Below, in pieces: positions 18,784-27,677 of a DNA stretch of 27,677 nt. The position numbers were made by a program, and so were the translations under genes. Every line of letters starts with the position of its first letter. The first letter of the stretch is position 1. The notes below the pieces were generated by a model. That model did no database searches and was not told where the DNA came from. It saw only the letters and a program-made list of their open reading frames with translations. The stretch comes from Gnomoniopsis sp. IMI 355080 (lineage: Eukaryota > Ascomycota > Sordariomycetes > Diaporthales > Gnomoniaceae): assembly GCA_027946555.1 (NCBI GenBank), contig JAPEVC010000336.1, positions 1 through 27,677 on the forward strand, written 5' to 3'.

Positions 18784-21700
18784 TCAGCCCACCACCAGGG
18801 CTTGCGCTTTCACAACCTTCCCTTTGTCCAACACAATCTCAAAGTCCGCATCCTTTACAGCCTCCACGCGGTGCGCAATCGTAATCACCGTACTCTGGCG
18901 TAGCTCCTCTCGCAAGACCTGCTGTATATAAAACGCCGTTTTCTTGTCGATGCTGGCTGTTGCTTCATCCAAAATCACCACAGGGCTCCGCCGAAGCACG
19001 GCACGGCCCAGGCCTATCAGTTGGCGCTGGCCCTGCGAGAGATTCTTGCCGCCACCGTCCACCCGTGTGCTCAAGCTGAGCGCCGAGGAGTGTTTTTTGC
19101 TGTGAGCCGGAGGGGATGCTGGCTGGAGACCGTCATCTGTAATAAGAGTCGCACCCTCCCTGGTGCCAACCTCGGCGCCACTGTTACTGGAGGTCGAAGA
19201 CGTCTCGATTCCGCTACCAAAACTCGATCCCGAGCCCGCAGGCGTCGGCGAAAGACTGCCCGAAGCAAACATGTCCTCTGTCTCTTCACCAGCACCTAGC
19301 ACCCGCCTCAATACTAAGGCGCATTCATCATCCGAATACTCGCCGATGGGATCAAGGTTCTCTCGCAGGGTACCTGGGAATAAGACCGGGTCCTGCGCAA
19401 CGAAACTGATCCGTCTTCTCAGAGCATGCTTGTTCACGCTCGCAATGTCAATGTTCCCAATCCGTATACTTCCTGTTGTGCCAGTATACTCGTCAAGGTC
19501 GGGTAATATCGTCCCCAACAGCGTCAGTGCGAGCGTGCTCTTACCACTACCCGTTCGGCCCGTCACCGCCACCGTCGCGCCGGCAGGAATGTGAAAACTC
19601 AAGTTCCGTAGCGATGGATCAAGACCACTGGCATACCGCACAGTGACATTGTCGAAGGTGATATCGTCGTTGTAAGTTGGCCAGGCGGCGGGCGGCTCAA
19701 GCTCGCCTCGCGGCTCCTCGTCCAAATCCATGAGCTCAATCACACGCTCGACACTGACAAATTGCATCTGTAATTCACCGTATTTTCGGCAGAGATTGTG
19801 CGTGCAAGCAACGAAAGTGGCCGCAGTAGCAAGGACGAAACCGACAGTACCAGCACCGAGGCCGGTGACGAGGGCCGATATTGTGAGGATAAACGTTGAA
19901 AAGGCAGAGAGGGTATCGAACCGAAACATGAGCCACGCTTGCAAACTCCAGAAAAAGTGGTCCATCTTTTGAAAAGCATCCGTCGTGACAATAATTCGAT
20001 TCTGGAAGTGCGGCTGTGCGCGGAAGGCCCTCACTGTCGTGAGCCCCTCTAGAAGAGTGCCAAAGTTCGACATGAGCGGAGAAAGGGATACCATCTCCAG
20101 GCGTCTGAGAGATTGGGAAGCCGGAAGGAACCGCAGGAATATGAAAATGAAGATGGCAGTCATAAGGGTTGCAATGATTAGGAAAACGGGCGTGGTCGAG
20201 GCGATCACGAACAGGCTGGAAGCCCAGAACATGAAGTACCAGGCAACATCCCGTATTTGCGTAACGATCTGTCCGTCGATAGTGCCAATGTCACTCGTGA
20301 GTCGGTTCATCAGTCGACCAACAGGTGTGACGTCGTAGAACCGGAAAGTCGCGTTGGCCACTTTATGCATGACTTGCTGAAAGAGAGACTTTCCTGCCGT
20401 GTATATGAGGAGCACAATCATCAAGTCGGAGAGTACAAACGAGACAAATTGTATCAAAGCGATGACGAAGAACCAAAAGAGCCAAGGGCGGGGATCGGTG
20501 TCAGGTGGCGGCAAGTGCAGGTCGATAGTCCACCAGTCTCCAGAGGCGGCCGTATTGAAATCAGACGACGACGATATGAAGCTGTACTCGGCTGGATTAT
20601 TGGCTGCGAGGTACACCTGTGTCGACTCGTGCTCATAGGACTCGCCCCAAATCTTGAGGAAGTAGAAGTGGGATAGCCTAGCCGCCCTGAACATGCTGAA
20701 CAGTAGGACCAATAACAGCCAGAAGTACAAGTTGCCAGCTTTGATGTATTTCCAGTATACCGACGCCATCACGCCACCATGCGCACGATACTCCTCTTCA
20801 ATGAACTTGTCAGGGATCACACCATCGTCTGCATCTCGTTGACCTTCGTCCATGGACTCTCGTCGTTGCTCATCTTTAGCAGCGAAGTGGAGGAGCTCCT
20901 CATGGGCATTGATCTCGTCGCGAGATATGACTGTCACGGTGCCGAATTGCGTTATCTCTAGTACTTGGCTCGCATACCTCGTCAAGATATCCATCCGGTG
21001 GGTGACGAACACGACTATCCGCCCTTGCAACAGATTCGTGTTTACAAACAGATTCCGAAGAATCGTCTCAGCCGTCTGATGGTCTAAAGCAGCAATGGGG
21101 TCGTCCAGCAACAAAATCCTTGCTTGACTATAAACAGCTCGAGCCAAGGCGACTCTTGCCTTCTGCCCGCCAGACAGCCCGACGCCATTCTCGCCAATCA
21201 ACGCAAGGTCGCCGGCCCTCCAGTTTTCAAGATCCGGTATCAGACAACAAGCGGCAAGGACTTGTCTATATCTTGCCTCATCAAACACGGACGAGAACAA
21301 GATATTCTCTCGGATGCTCATGCTCTGCAGCCAAGGCGTCTGCGCACAATAGCCAATCGTCTCGTTTGGAACCTTGCGCATGCCGCCCTGCTCGTCCAGT
21401 TCTCCCAACAAGGCATGCAGCAACGCTGTCTTTCCTGAACCGACCTTACCGCACACAGCTGTCAGCCCTGTGGTGGCTTCAAATGTGACGTTGGACAGGA
21501 CATGATTGCCTGGCTGCGAGCCGGGCCAAGAAAACGAAGCTTCCCGGAAGGATATCTTCAGCTCGCCCAGCGGCACAGAACCAGATTCACCGTAAGAGCC
21601 TGTGCCATACTCCTCTTCCTTGTTCGGCTCCGCCATGAAACTTTCAATCCTCCCCATTGCCACACTGGCGTTGAGCAGGACGGTGATCAGTCCGGGCAAC

Positions 21701-23524
21701 TCGTTCAGACTCTGATTCAGCTGAGCGAAAAGAGTCAACGCCGGGAAAGCGATATCGATCCGCAGCGGCTTGTGACCAATCATGGTGTATGCGTAGAAAG
21801 CCGCTACCGGGAAAAAATATGCGGAGATTTTGTTCGTTGCTGCCACCAGCTTGGTGATGAGATTCACAATGACCCGATACCGCAGCTCTTTTTTCCGGGC
21901 TGCCAGGATCTGGCCGAGCCACTTGTCTTGCCAGTCATACCAGCGCAGGTGGCGAATTGCTTCCACAAATTGAGATGTGATTTGAAGCTTCACGTCCGTT
22001 ACAGCACGACGAGCGCGTTCCCAGCTGACGAGCAAGCGAATGATAAAAGCGTTGAGGACCTGCGCAAACACGATGAGTAGCACACCACCGAGGGCGGCCG
22101 GACCTAATATCTTCCAAATAAGAACAATCGTGAGGATGAAGGTCATGGGTTTCGTGAAGAGGTTTGCGAATTCCCAGAAGCGTTGCGCGACCTCGTACAC
22201 ATCATTGCGCATCAAATTCAGGATCTTCCCCATCGATGCCGGGCCGCTCGCCGTCCTGCCCTTGGCGTTCTTCTCTGTAGCGTCCTCATTATCGTGCTCA
22301 CTTGGGAACGTGAATGCTTTGCGCAAGAGGGTTTTTTCATAAATCATGGTGATCATCTCTCCTCTGCTTCGTTCGTATGCTCGTCGACAGAACCAGAGAT
22401 TGAAAATACCAGACTGTGCGCCAATGAGTCGAACAAGCAGAATAAACACTGCATAAACCATGGCGACTTGTCGATTAGGAGGCTCACCTTCCAAAGCAGC
22501 GAGCAGTTGTTTCAAAAGGACGATAGGAAGCAAGGTGCAAAGAGATTCGAGAATTCCAAGGCATGTGGTCAAAATGAGATCCGGCGCATTCGTCTTGAGG
22601 AGACGTATGAGGACGGACCCATTGACATCTCTGAATAGTCGATGGAGGCGATCGTGCTGGAATTCGAGGGGCAAGTTCCAGATATCCTCGTCGTTGAGTT
22701 GCCTCTGGCATCCCATCTTCACTGTGGGTGCCATCCACGACACAGACATCCAATTCCAGAGGGTGAAGTTGTCTTCAGGGCTGCGAAGTGCGGAGGTTGG
22801 GGACGCGAAGGGCGAACAGATGCTTTGACAGCCGACCTGTGGATCTCGCATTGGCATGTTGATAATGATGGTGGCCGAAAGCAGAGGAGTGACCATTTCA
22901 ACAACCCATAACACCAATGCCCATCCTGGCGTCGCGTACAGAATACTACTGAACAAAACGAGCTGGGTGAGCAAGAGAACACCTTGGAGGACCAATACCG
23001 ACCCCGGAGTCGTCCTTGGGCGCTCAGTTGCCAATATGAAACAAGTGACGAGCTCGCCATGGTCAGCATGAGTCTGTGTTTGTGGCCGCAGGTTAGAGGG
23101 CATTTGCTCACATGGACGATTGAAGGAGTGAGGAAAAGAGGGCCGGCCTCTGTGCTAAGGCCGGACAGGAGGCTGACGACAAGACCGATTGCCGAGTTGG
23201 TCAAGAGAACAATGGTCGAGGGCGTCCAGGTTCGCTGCCTGGCCGGGCCGACGGGCTCAGCCGAGGCATCCTCAGGAGTTTGGAGGTCGTCGGCTGCAAA
23301 ATTTCGCAGCCAGATGGGTCGACGACGCCATAGTGGGTGCAAGCCGTATCTAAGAACAAGTACAAGGAGTGATATCACATTTGGAATCCAAGCAATGGCG
23401 CCAATACAGTCTCCAAAAATAGCTTGGTCTGGTAGCTGCAGGCGGCCGTCAGTCCTCGACGCATGGAAGGAAAACGGCGGGTGATCTCACCCAGAGGCGA
23501 TGGCAGCATCCAAGACACGGCCAT
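18784..23524 (-). CDS. ABCC-type (MRP/YCF1-like) full-length ABC transporter
   Basis: Three exons: 23524-23491, 23428-23112, then 23073 or 23052 to 18784; 1546 or 1539 aa. Exon 1 encodes MAVSWMLPSPL and splices (62-nt intron) to DQAIFGDCIG. An in-frame upstream ATG at 23599 is possible. Order: N-terminal membrane segment, TMD1, NBD1 (Walker A GKVGSGKT near 657; Q-loop YCAQTPWLQ; signature LSGGQ near 749; Walker B ILLLDDP near 770), TMD2, NBD2 (Walker A GRTGSGKST near 1288; signature LSQGQ near 1459; Walker B VILDEATASID; H-loop TIAHR). NBD1 has Asp at the catalytic Glu position, the usual ABCC asymmetry. NBD2 carries an unusual Ser/Gly-rich insert (about 1370-1450) between FPGTLRENLDP and LSQGQ. 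By family it exports organic anions, conjugates or metabolites across plasma or vacuolar membrane; substrate unknown. The second intron is 38 or 59 nt depending on the acceptor. Confidence 0.9.
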
Positions 23525-26505
23525 ATTATGATGTCCCGCGCGAGGTAGACTGAGGGAGGTGAAGCCATGATGCTCTCGACGGGATAGGGGCGAGGACACA
23601 GAGAGAAGGGTAACTAAGACGTTGCATGTCGCTGTATATTGTATGCCAAGAGATCAACCGAAGGATGTGAGCCGACTAAAGGATGTGAGCCGGCATCGGC
23701 ACATTAGGCGGACAGAAGGGAACAACTGGACGCTGTGTTGTACTGTCCCATGGAAAAGCGGTCTGGGCAAAGGCGGTGTTTGGGCGCGTAGGAGTTTTTT
23801 TTTTTGGGCAGTGCAGTGTACGAGTCTGGGCTGGCTGCAATGCTTGTGATTGTCGAGTAGCCAGCCGCCGGCCAACTGCGAGGGCGAAGAAGAGGACTGG
23901 CATAAAGCAGCCGATCCACTCTTACTTATCGCCCGCATGGCACATTGCGAAGATTAGCGTCCTCTATCCGGAATAGACACAATACGGTAGGGCCAGGTAC
24001 CTAGGAACAGCCTGTCGATAACAAGTTTGAAAGCCTACGACAGGCAGTCTTGTGTTTTTGGATTTCATTGGATTCCTTATCTATTCTTTGACCGGCCATG
24101 GCCATCGGACTCGGTCTTGCAGTTCAGCGTCTCAATTCCCAACACTATGTAAGCTGTCAAAACGCAGTATTCCAAATGGACAAATTGTGCCATGGGGAAT
24201 CAATCTTGACTGCTGTGAGGACCACTCAATGCCAATGTGTCCGTCCATACGGGTCAAGTCCAAGGCCAGCCATACATACACTGGAATCGACATGCGGGCA
24301 CAGAGTTGGTCACAGATGAGTAGGACCGGCCCTCGACATGTGGCAGAATACAAGCTGATTGATCACCACGCAGCTCACCATGTCCCGGCAAAGGCCGGCT
24401 TGGACTCTTTCCCCTCTCTGCTCACGAACCTCACGGCGCTCGAATGGCCCAAAAGATACAACCATATCGCAGCCCCTTGTAATGTGCATGCAAATCGAAT
24501 AAGAGCACCCTTGAAGCCCAGACGAGGAGACGATGTTGTGTGCGCTTGCTCCAGACTTTTTGAGAGGAATCGGGAGGAGCATTCAGGCAACAAAACGTGG
24601 TCTAAACCTACACGCTCGTCTTCAGTTTCAATCTCCATCCTTCCCTCGGCGTTCAACCGGACTACTGGTTTCTTGCTCTGAATACACATCGCAGTCCGCG
24701 CCGATGCCACCTCTTACGGATGGCTTCTCCTGCTACCCACACAGCACCCACACTTGGCTCGACAATGCCAGCTGAGTTCCAGGTGCTGTGGTAGGCCCTC
24801 GACCACCATGAAACTCTGTGTCTGCAGCCATGGGGCAATTTTGTCATAGATTTGGAAGTGCGTAGCACAGCAGGAATCGGAAGACCTGGAGAGCACGTGA
24901 GGGGCTCACGCCCACCCATTTTGCGGCTGTGGGACTGGTGCGTCACTGTTTACAGCACTCTTGTACAGCAGCCACAAACTCGAGTGGCGTATCCAGTGCC
25001 GCAGTAGGAGGACGCGAAGTGGCACTGCTCCACATAGAACCCCCCTCTGGCTGTTGCTCTGGCGCAATCATTCTTTTTCCTAGCCATCGTGCTACTCTTC
25101 CGTCTCCGGCGGGAGAGGGGGGGGGGTTGAGACGCTACAAATCCTGTACTAAGTATATAGTATTATCCGGTCCCGCCGACTTTCAGCCAGAGAACGTGCC
25201 TCCAATTTCTATGCAGTCACATGTTCGCAGTTCCTCTGAGGCTTGAGAGCACTGCTCATCAGTATGGACACCAGCACCCCAACAGCTGCCCACCCATGAC
25301 ATATCCTGACAGACATATCATCAGTCACCTGGACTCCCGGTACCTTGGAAAGTATTTTAGCAAATTGAATTGTGAATGTCCGTCAGCTAGCTCCATCGAC
25401 GTTCCTGAGAAGCCCACCCAAAAGGCTCATAAGTCTCAGTCGCGCTCCGCTGCCGTCACCCGAGTAGAGCTGCCATTCGCTTCTGTCGAATTACCTGCAA
25501 CTACAGCCTCCCAACTTGTCGGTATTCAGGTGTGGGCGGTGGTTACGAAGTTCGTCCAGTAGACCCAGACAGCATGAGCCATCCCGGGCTCGGTGACTGC
25601 CGTATTGTCCTTTGACTGGCCTGGTGTCGCACAACGCGGATGTTACTAGCATGTAGCACACGACCGGATCTGTGGTGTGGCAGGGCAGCGGGCTCAATTG
25701 ACTTGCTCAGGCATATATTCGCGTTCTTCCCGATTCTCGGTCCTCTACAGCCTCGCGAACCTGGTAGGGTATCCTGAGCTGGACGGTTACAGATACCAAC
25801 ACAGGCCGCAGGGATAGTATATGGCATTCGAGTTACGTCGGTCGAAATCTCACACCAAGGCCCAGTGTCAACAACAATCCAATCCAACTTTGCTCCGGCT
25901 CTCTACCCCGCCCACGAAAGATGTGCCTGATTTCTTATGAAACAGTCCGCGCAAGCGTCTTTCTCAGGGTCTCATCACGCCGCTTTACCCCAGCATGCCA
26001 GGTCACCTAACTCACTAGCCCAGCCGTGCAAAGTTCACATTCCTGCGGCTAGGCCCCGAACTCTTCGGACTCGGGTCGCTCTTATTTGGGGATCATCCCT
26101 CTCGCCATCTACGCCTGATCCCGAGGTTGTCACCAGGTTTGGGCTCAGCGACTTAGAGTCGCACGGATCCTATGGGAAGCATCCTGGATCTGCGAGAAAA
26201 TGTAAATTCATGGTCATGGGATTGTGGTGTTGCATTCACTTTGCGGGGGCGTTGGCATATTCACGCTTTTTATTACTTTACCTGCCGGAGAATTCGATTT
26301 CAATACGCCCCCGAAGCGAGCTGTCTTCGAGTGTCTTCGACTGTATGCCTCATTCTGTGACTGGAGACAAGACAAACGCTCGCAATCACATAGAATCTCC
26401 CCAACAGCTACCCTCTATGTTAAAAAGACGCTGGTCTTGTTGCTGCAGCCCATCAATTCGCAATTGCGCTCCCTCACTGTTTAGATTCATCTAACGAGGC
26501 CCACA
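23525..26505. other. About 3 kb without a supported gene
   Basis: Contains the promoter of the ABC transporter on the left and that of the secreted protein on the right. The longest frames (plus 24052-24681, 209 codons; plus 25937-26494, 185 codons) show no domain, signal peptide or conserved-looking motif and are treated as chance. Also present: a repeated 14-mer (23661-23692), a T-run near 23797-23806 and a G10-like run near 25117-25126. Confidence 0.5.
23661..23692 (+). repeat. Direct repeat of AAGGATGTGAGCCG
   Basis: Two exact 14-bp copies at 23661-23674 and 23679-23692 with a 4-bp spacer, roughly 140-170 bp upstream of the ABC transporter ATG. The position would suit a promoter element; function is unknown. 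Confidence 0.8.
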
Positions 26506-27504
26506 ATGTTTATCCTCCGCGGCATCGCCATCTTCGCCGCGGCTTTTTCAACCTTCCGAGGTGTCTTTCCCTACGACTCCAGCACCGGTTCATCTGTGGG
26601 CGGCAACCTCTCTGTCAATGCCCCTTGGTCTCTTCCGGCTGATGCCTTTGCCTCCAGCACATCTCCTCCTGATTTCTCTGCTTCGTTCAACATTACGGGG
26701 TACAACATAAGCGCCAATGCTCCCAGCCCACAAAGTGCCTCGGGCTGGAAACTTACCGCCGCTGTGAAGAGCGATGTTTCGCTCTCCATGTCGGCCAACT
26801 CCTCTATCGATAGGAGCTCCGTCTTCGAGGCAACTACGCTGTATATTCAAGCTCCCGCTGGCATGGTCATGGATACTTCGTGGAGAATGTGCGCCGTGGT
26901 ATATTCCGGCGTCAACGGCCTGGATTCCAACAGTACAACGATTAATGGAAGTTGTGATGGGATTTTGGATAGTGGATGCCTGCAAGCTTTAAATGTTGCA
27001 GGTATGTCAGGTACTAACGGAATGGACAATGCTGGAACTTGTGGAAGTTTTGTATTGCCTGCAGCTTGTGAGGGGTCGATACCCGGGACAAATATGACCG
27101 CTTTCGGTGTGTGCTTGCTTCCTGCTTGACTCCGTACAGTTCCTGCCGTTGTGGCTGGGAAGCGAGTAATACGTTATAGCGCTGACCTATAATTCACACC
27201 AGACATCAATCAGTCTGTCTTCGACGACAGGCGCTTTTATGCCTATGGTAGTAGGCCAGTCAACTCGGACAATGCCACTGCACAGAACGAGGCGAAACAG
27301 AATGTTTGGCCTGTTATGTTGTTATACGGACACTTATCCTCCAGCGGAGGGCTCTCTTCCAAGAATGCCGGCATTCAGTGTATACGAGCTGTTAATGGCA
27401 CGACAGGCGGTGATATTTCAGGAGCCGTCAGCCGGTTACATGCAGACACTATAATGTATATAACAATAGCTGGGCTTGTTTTAATTTGGACGCTAAGGAA
27501 GTAA
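26506..27504 (+). CDS. Secreted or membrane-anchored Cys-containing protein of unknown function
   Basis: Two exons, 26506-27106 and 27203-27504, giving 300 aa. The intron 27107-27202 (96 nt) has donor GTGTGT and acceptor CACCAG; splicing joins TNMTAF to DINQSVFDDRRFYAYG. Residues 1-20 (MFILRGIAIFAAAFSTFRGV) look like a signal peptide. There are six cysteines (129, 150, 158, 179, 188, 260), compatible with three disulfides, and about ten N-X-S/T sequons (such as NLS, NIT, NIS, NST, NGS, NMT, NAT, NGT), suggesting a glycosylated extracellular domain. The last 17 residues (IMYITIAGLVLIWTLRK) form a hydrophobic tail that could be a membrane anchor. Codons in this tail are AT-rich (ATA, TTA) unlike the rest, and the gene borders an AT-rich block, so the tail may be recently altered. 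It resembles fungal secreted hypothetical proteins as I recall them, but no function is known to me. Confidence 0.82.
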
Positions 27505-27677
27505 ACTATATTTAACTATATATAAGTGGCCTAGCGGGCTAGAAGTTAAGCTGCGACGAAAAATAAAATAAAATTAATAGTAAAATAAGGTTAATAGTAA
27601 AGTAAAATAAATAGCTATATAAATAATTATATTAAGAAGTTTAAGCTTTTTTTATAAATAAATACTTTTTTATAAAA
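27505..27677. other. Start of an AT-rich block, possibly RIP-degraded repeat
   Basis: Within about 50 bp of the preceding stop codon the composition changes from about 50% G+C to roughly 10% G+C (27561-27677 by eye), with TA, TTA and AAATAA dominating. Two near-identical units, TTAATAGTAAAATAA (27574-27588) and TTAATAGTAAAGTAA (27591-27605), lie in tandem. This is the look of fungal AT-isochores left by repeat-induced point mutation of transposons. No element can be recognised in so short a piece. Confidence 0.7.

Noticed and set aside
16749..23524. Ribosomal-peptide (ustiloxin-like) cluster around the tyrosinase
   Set aside because: No repeat-bearing precursor with Kex2-type sites and no UstYa-like protein could be found within the window.
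24052..24681. 209-codon plus-strand frame as a gene
   Set aside because: No domain or signal peptide, random-looking composition, and overlapping open frames of similar quality on the other strand.

Overview
This is nuclear DNA of a filamentous ascomycete (Pezizomycotina). The evidence is short GT-AG introns of about 50-120 nt, a Zn2Cys6 regulator with a fungal activator domain, a fungal-type adenine deaminase, an Mch1-like MFS transporter, a short secreted tyrosinase and an ABCC-type ABC transporter. Dispersed TAC/GTA-rich palindromes and a sharply AT-rich right edge would fit a Sordariomycete, perhaps of the Hypocreales, but that placement is only an impression from sequence style.

Layout, left to right. 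(1) From 2543 leftward off the window edge (minus strand): a large intronless Zn2Cys6 transcription factor whose C-terminus lies outside the window. (2) About 2.5-12.9 kb: more than 10 kb in which I can support no protein gene or structural RNA. It holds microsatellites (AGAGC/AAAGC, CAGC, a GACCAG/GACCAT tract), homopolymer runs and a scattered family of short TAC/GTA palindromes. (3) 12961-14037 (plus): single-exon adenine deaminase, preceded by an 8-copy CAGGAGC minisatellite. (4) 14244-16183 (minus): two-exon Mch1-like MFS transporter, convergent with the deaminase. (5) 16749-17972 (minus): six-exon short secreted tyrosinase with all six expected copper-ligand histidines. (6) 18784-23524 (minus): full-length ABCC (MRP/YCF1-like) transporter of about 1540 aa with two 5' introns. 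(7) 23.6-26.5 kb: no supportable gene. (8) 26506-27504 (plus): two-exon, Cys-containing, sequon-rich secretory-pathway protein of unknown function. (9) From 27505 to the end: abrupt change to about 10% G+C, resembling the edge of a RIP-degraded repeat block.

How the genes may fit together: the deaminase is purine-salvage housekeeping, and Mch1-like proteins are MFS carriers of unproven substrate. The tyrosinase and the ABCC transporter lie in tandem on one strand, so a phenol-oxidation plus export module is conceivable. No polyketide or peptide synthase, RiPP precursor or other tailoring enzyme is visible, so a metabolite cluster is not supported by this window alone. Several of the genes need splicing to read correctly, and the regulator is open at the window edge. 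Exon junctions given here come from reading frame, splice consensus and motif continuity.
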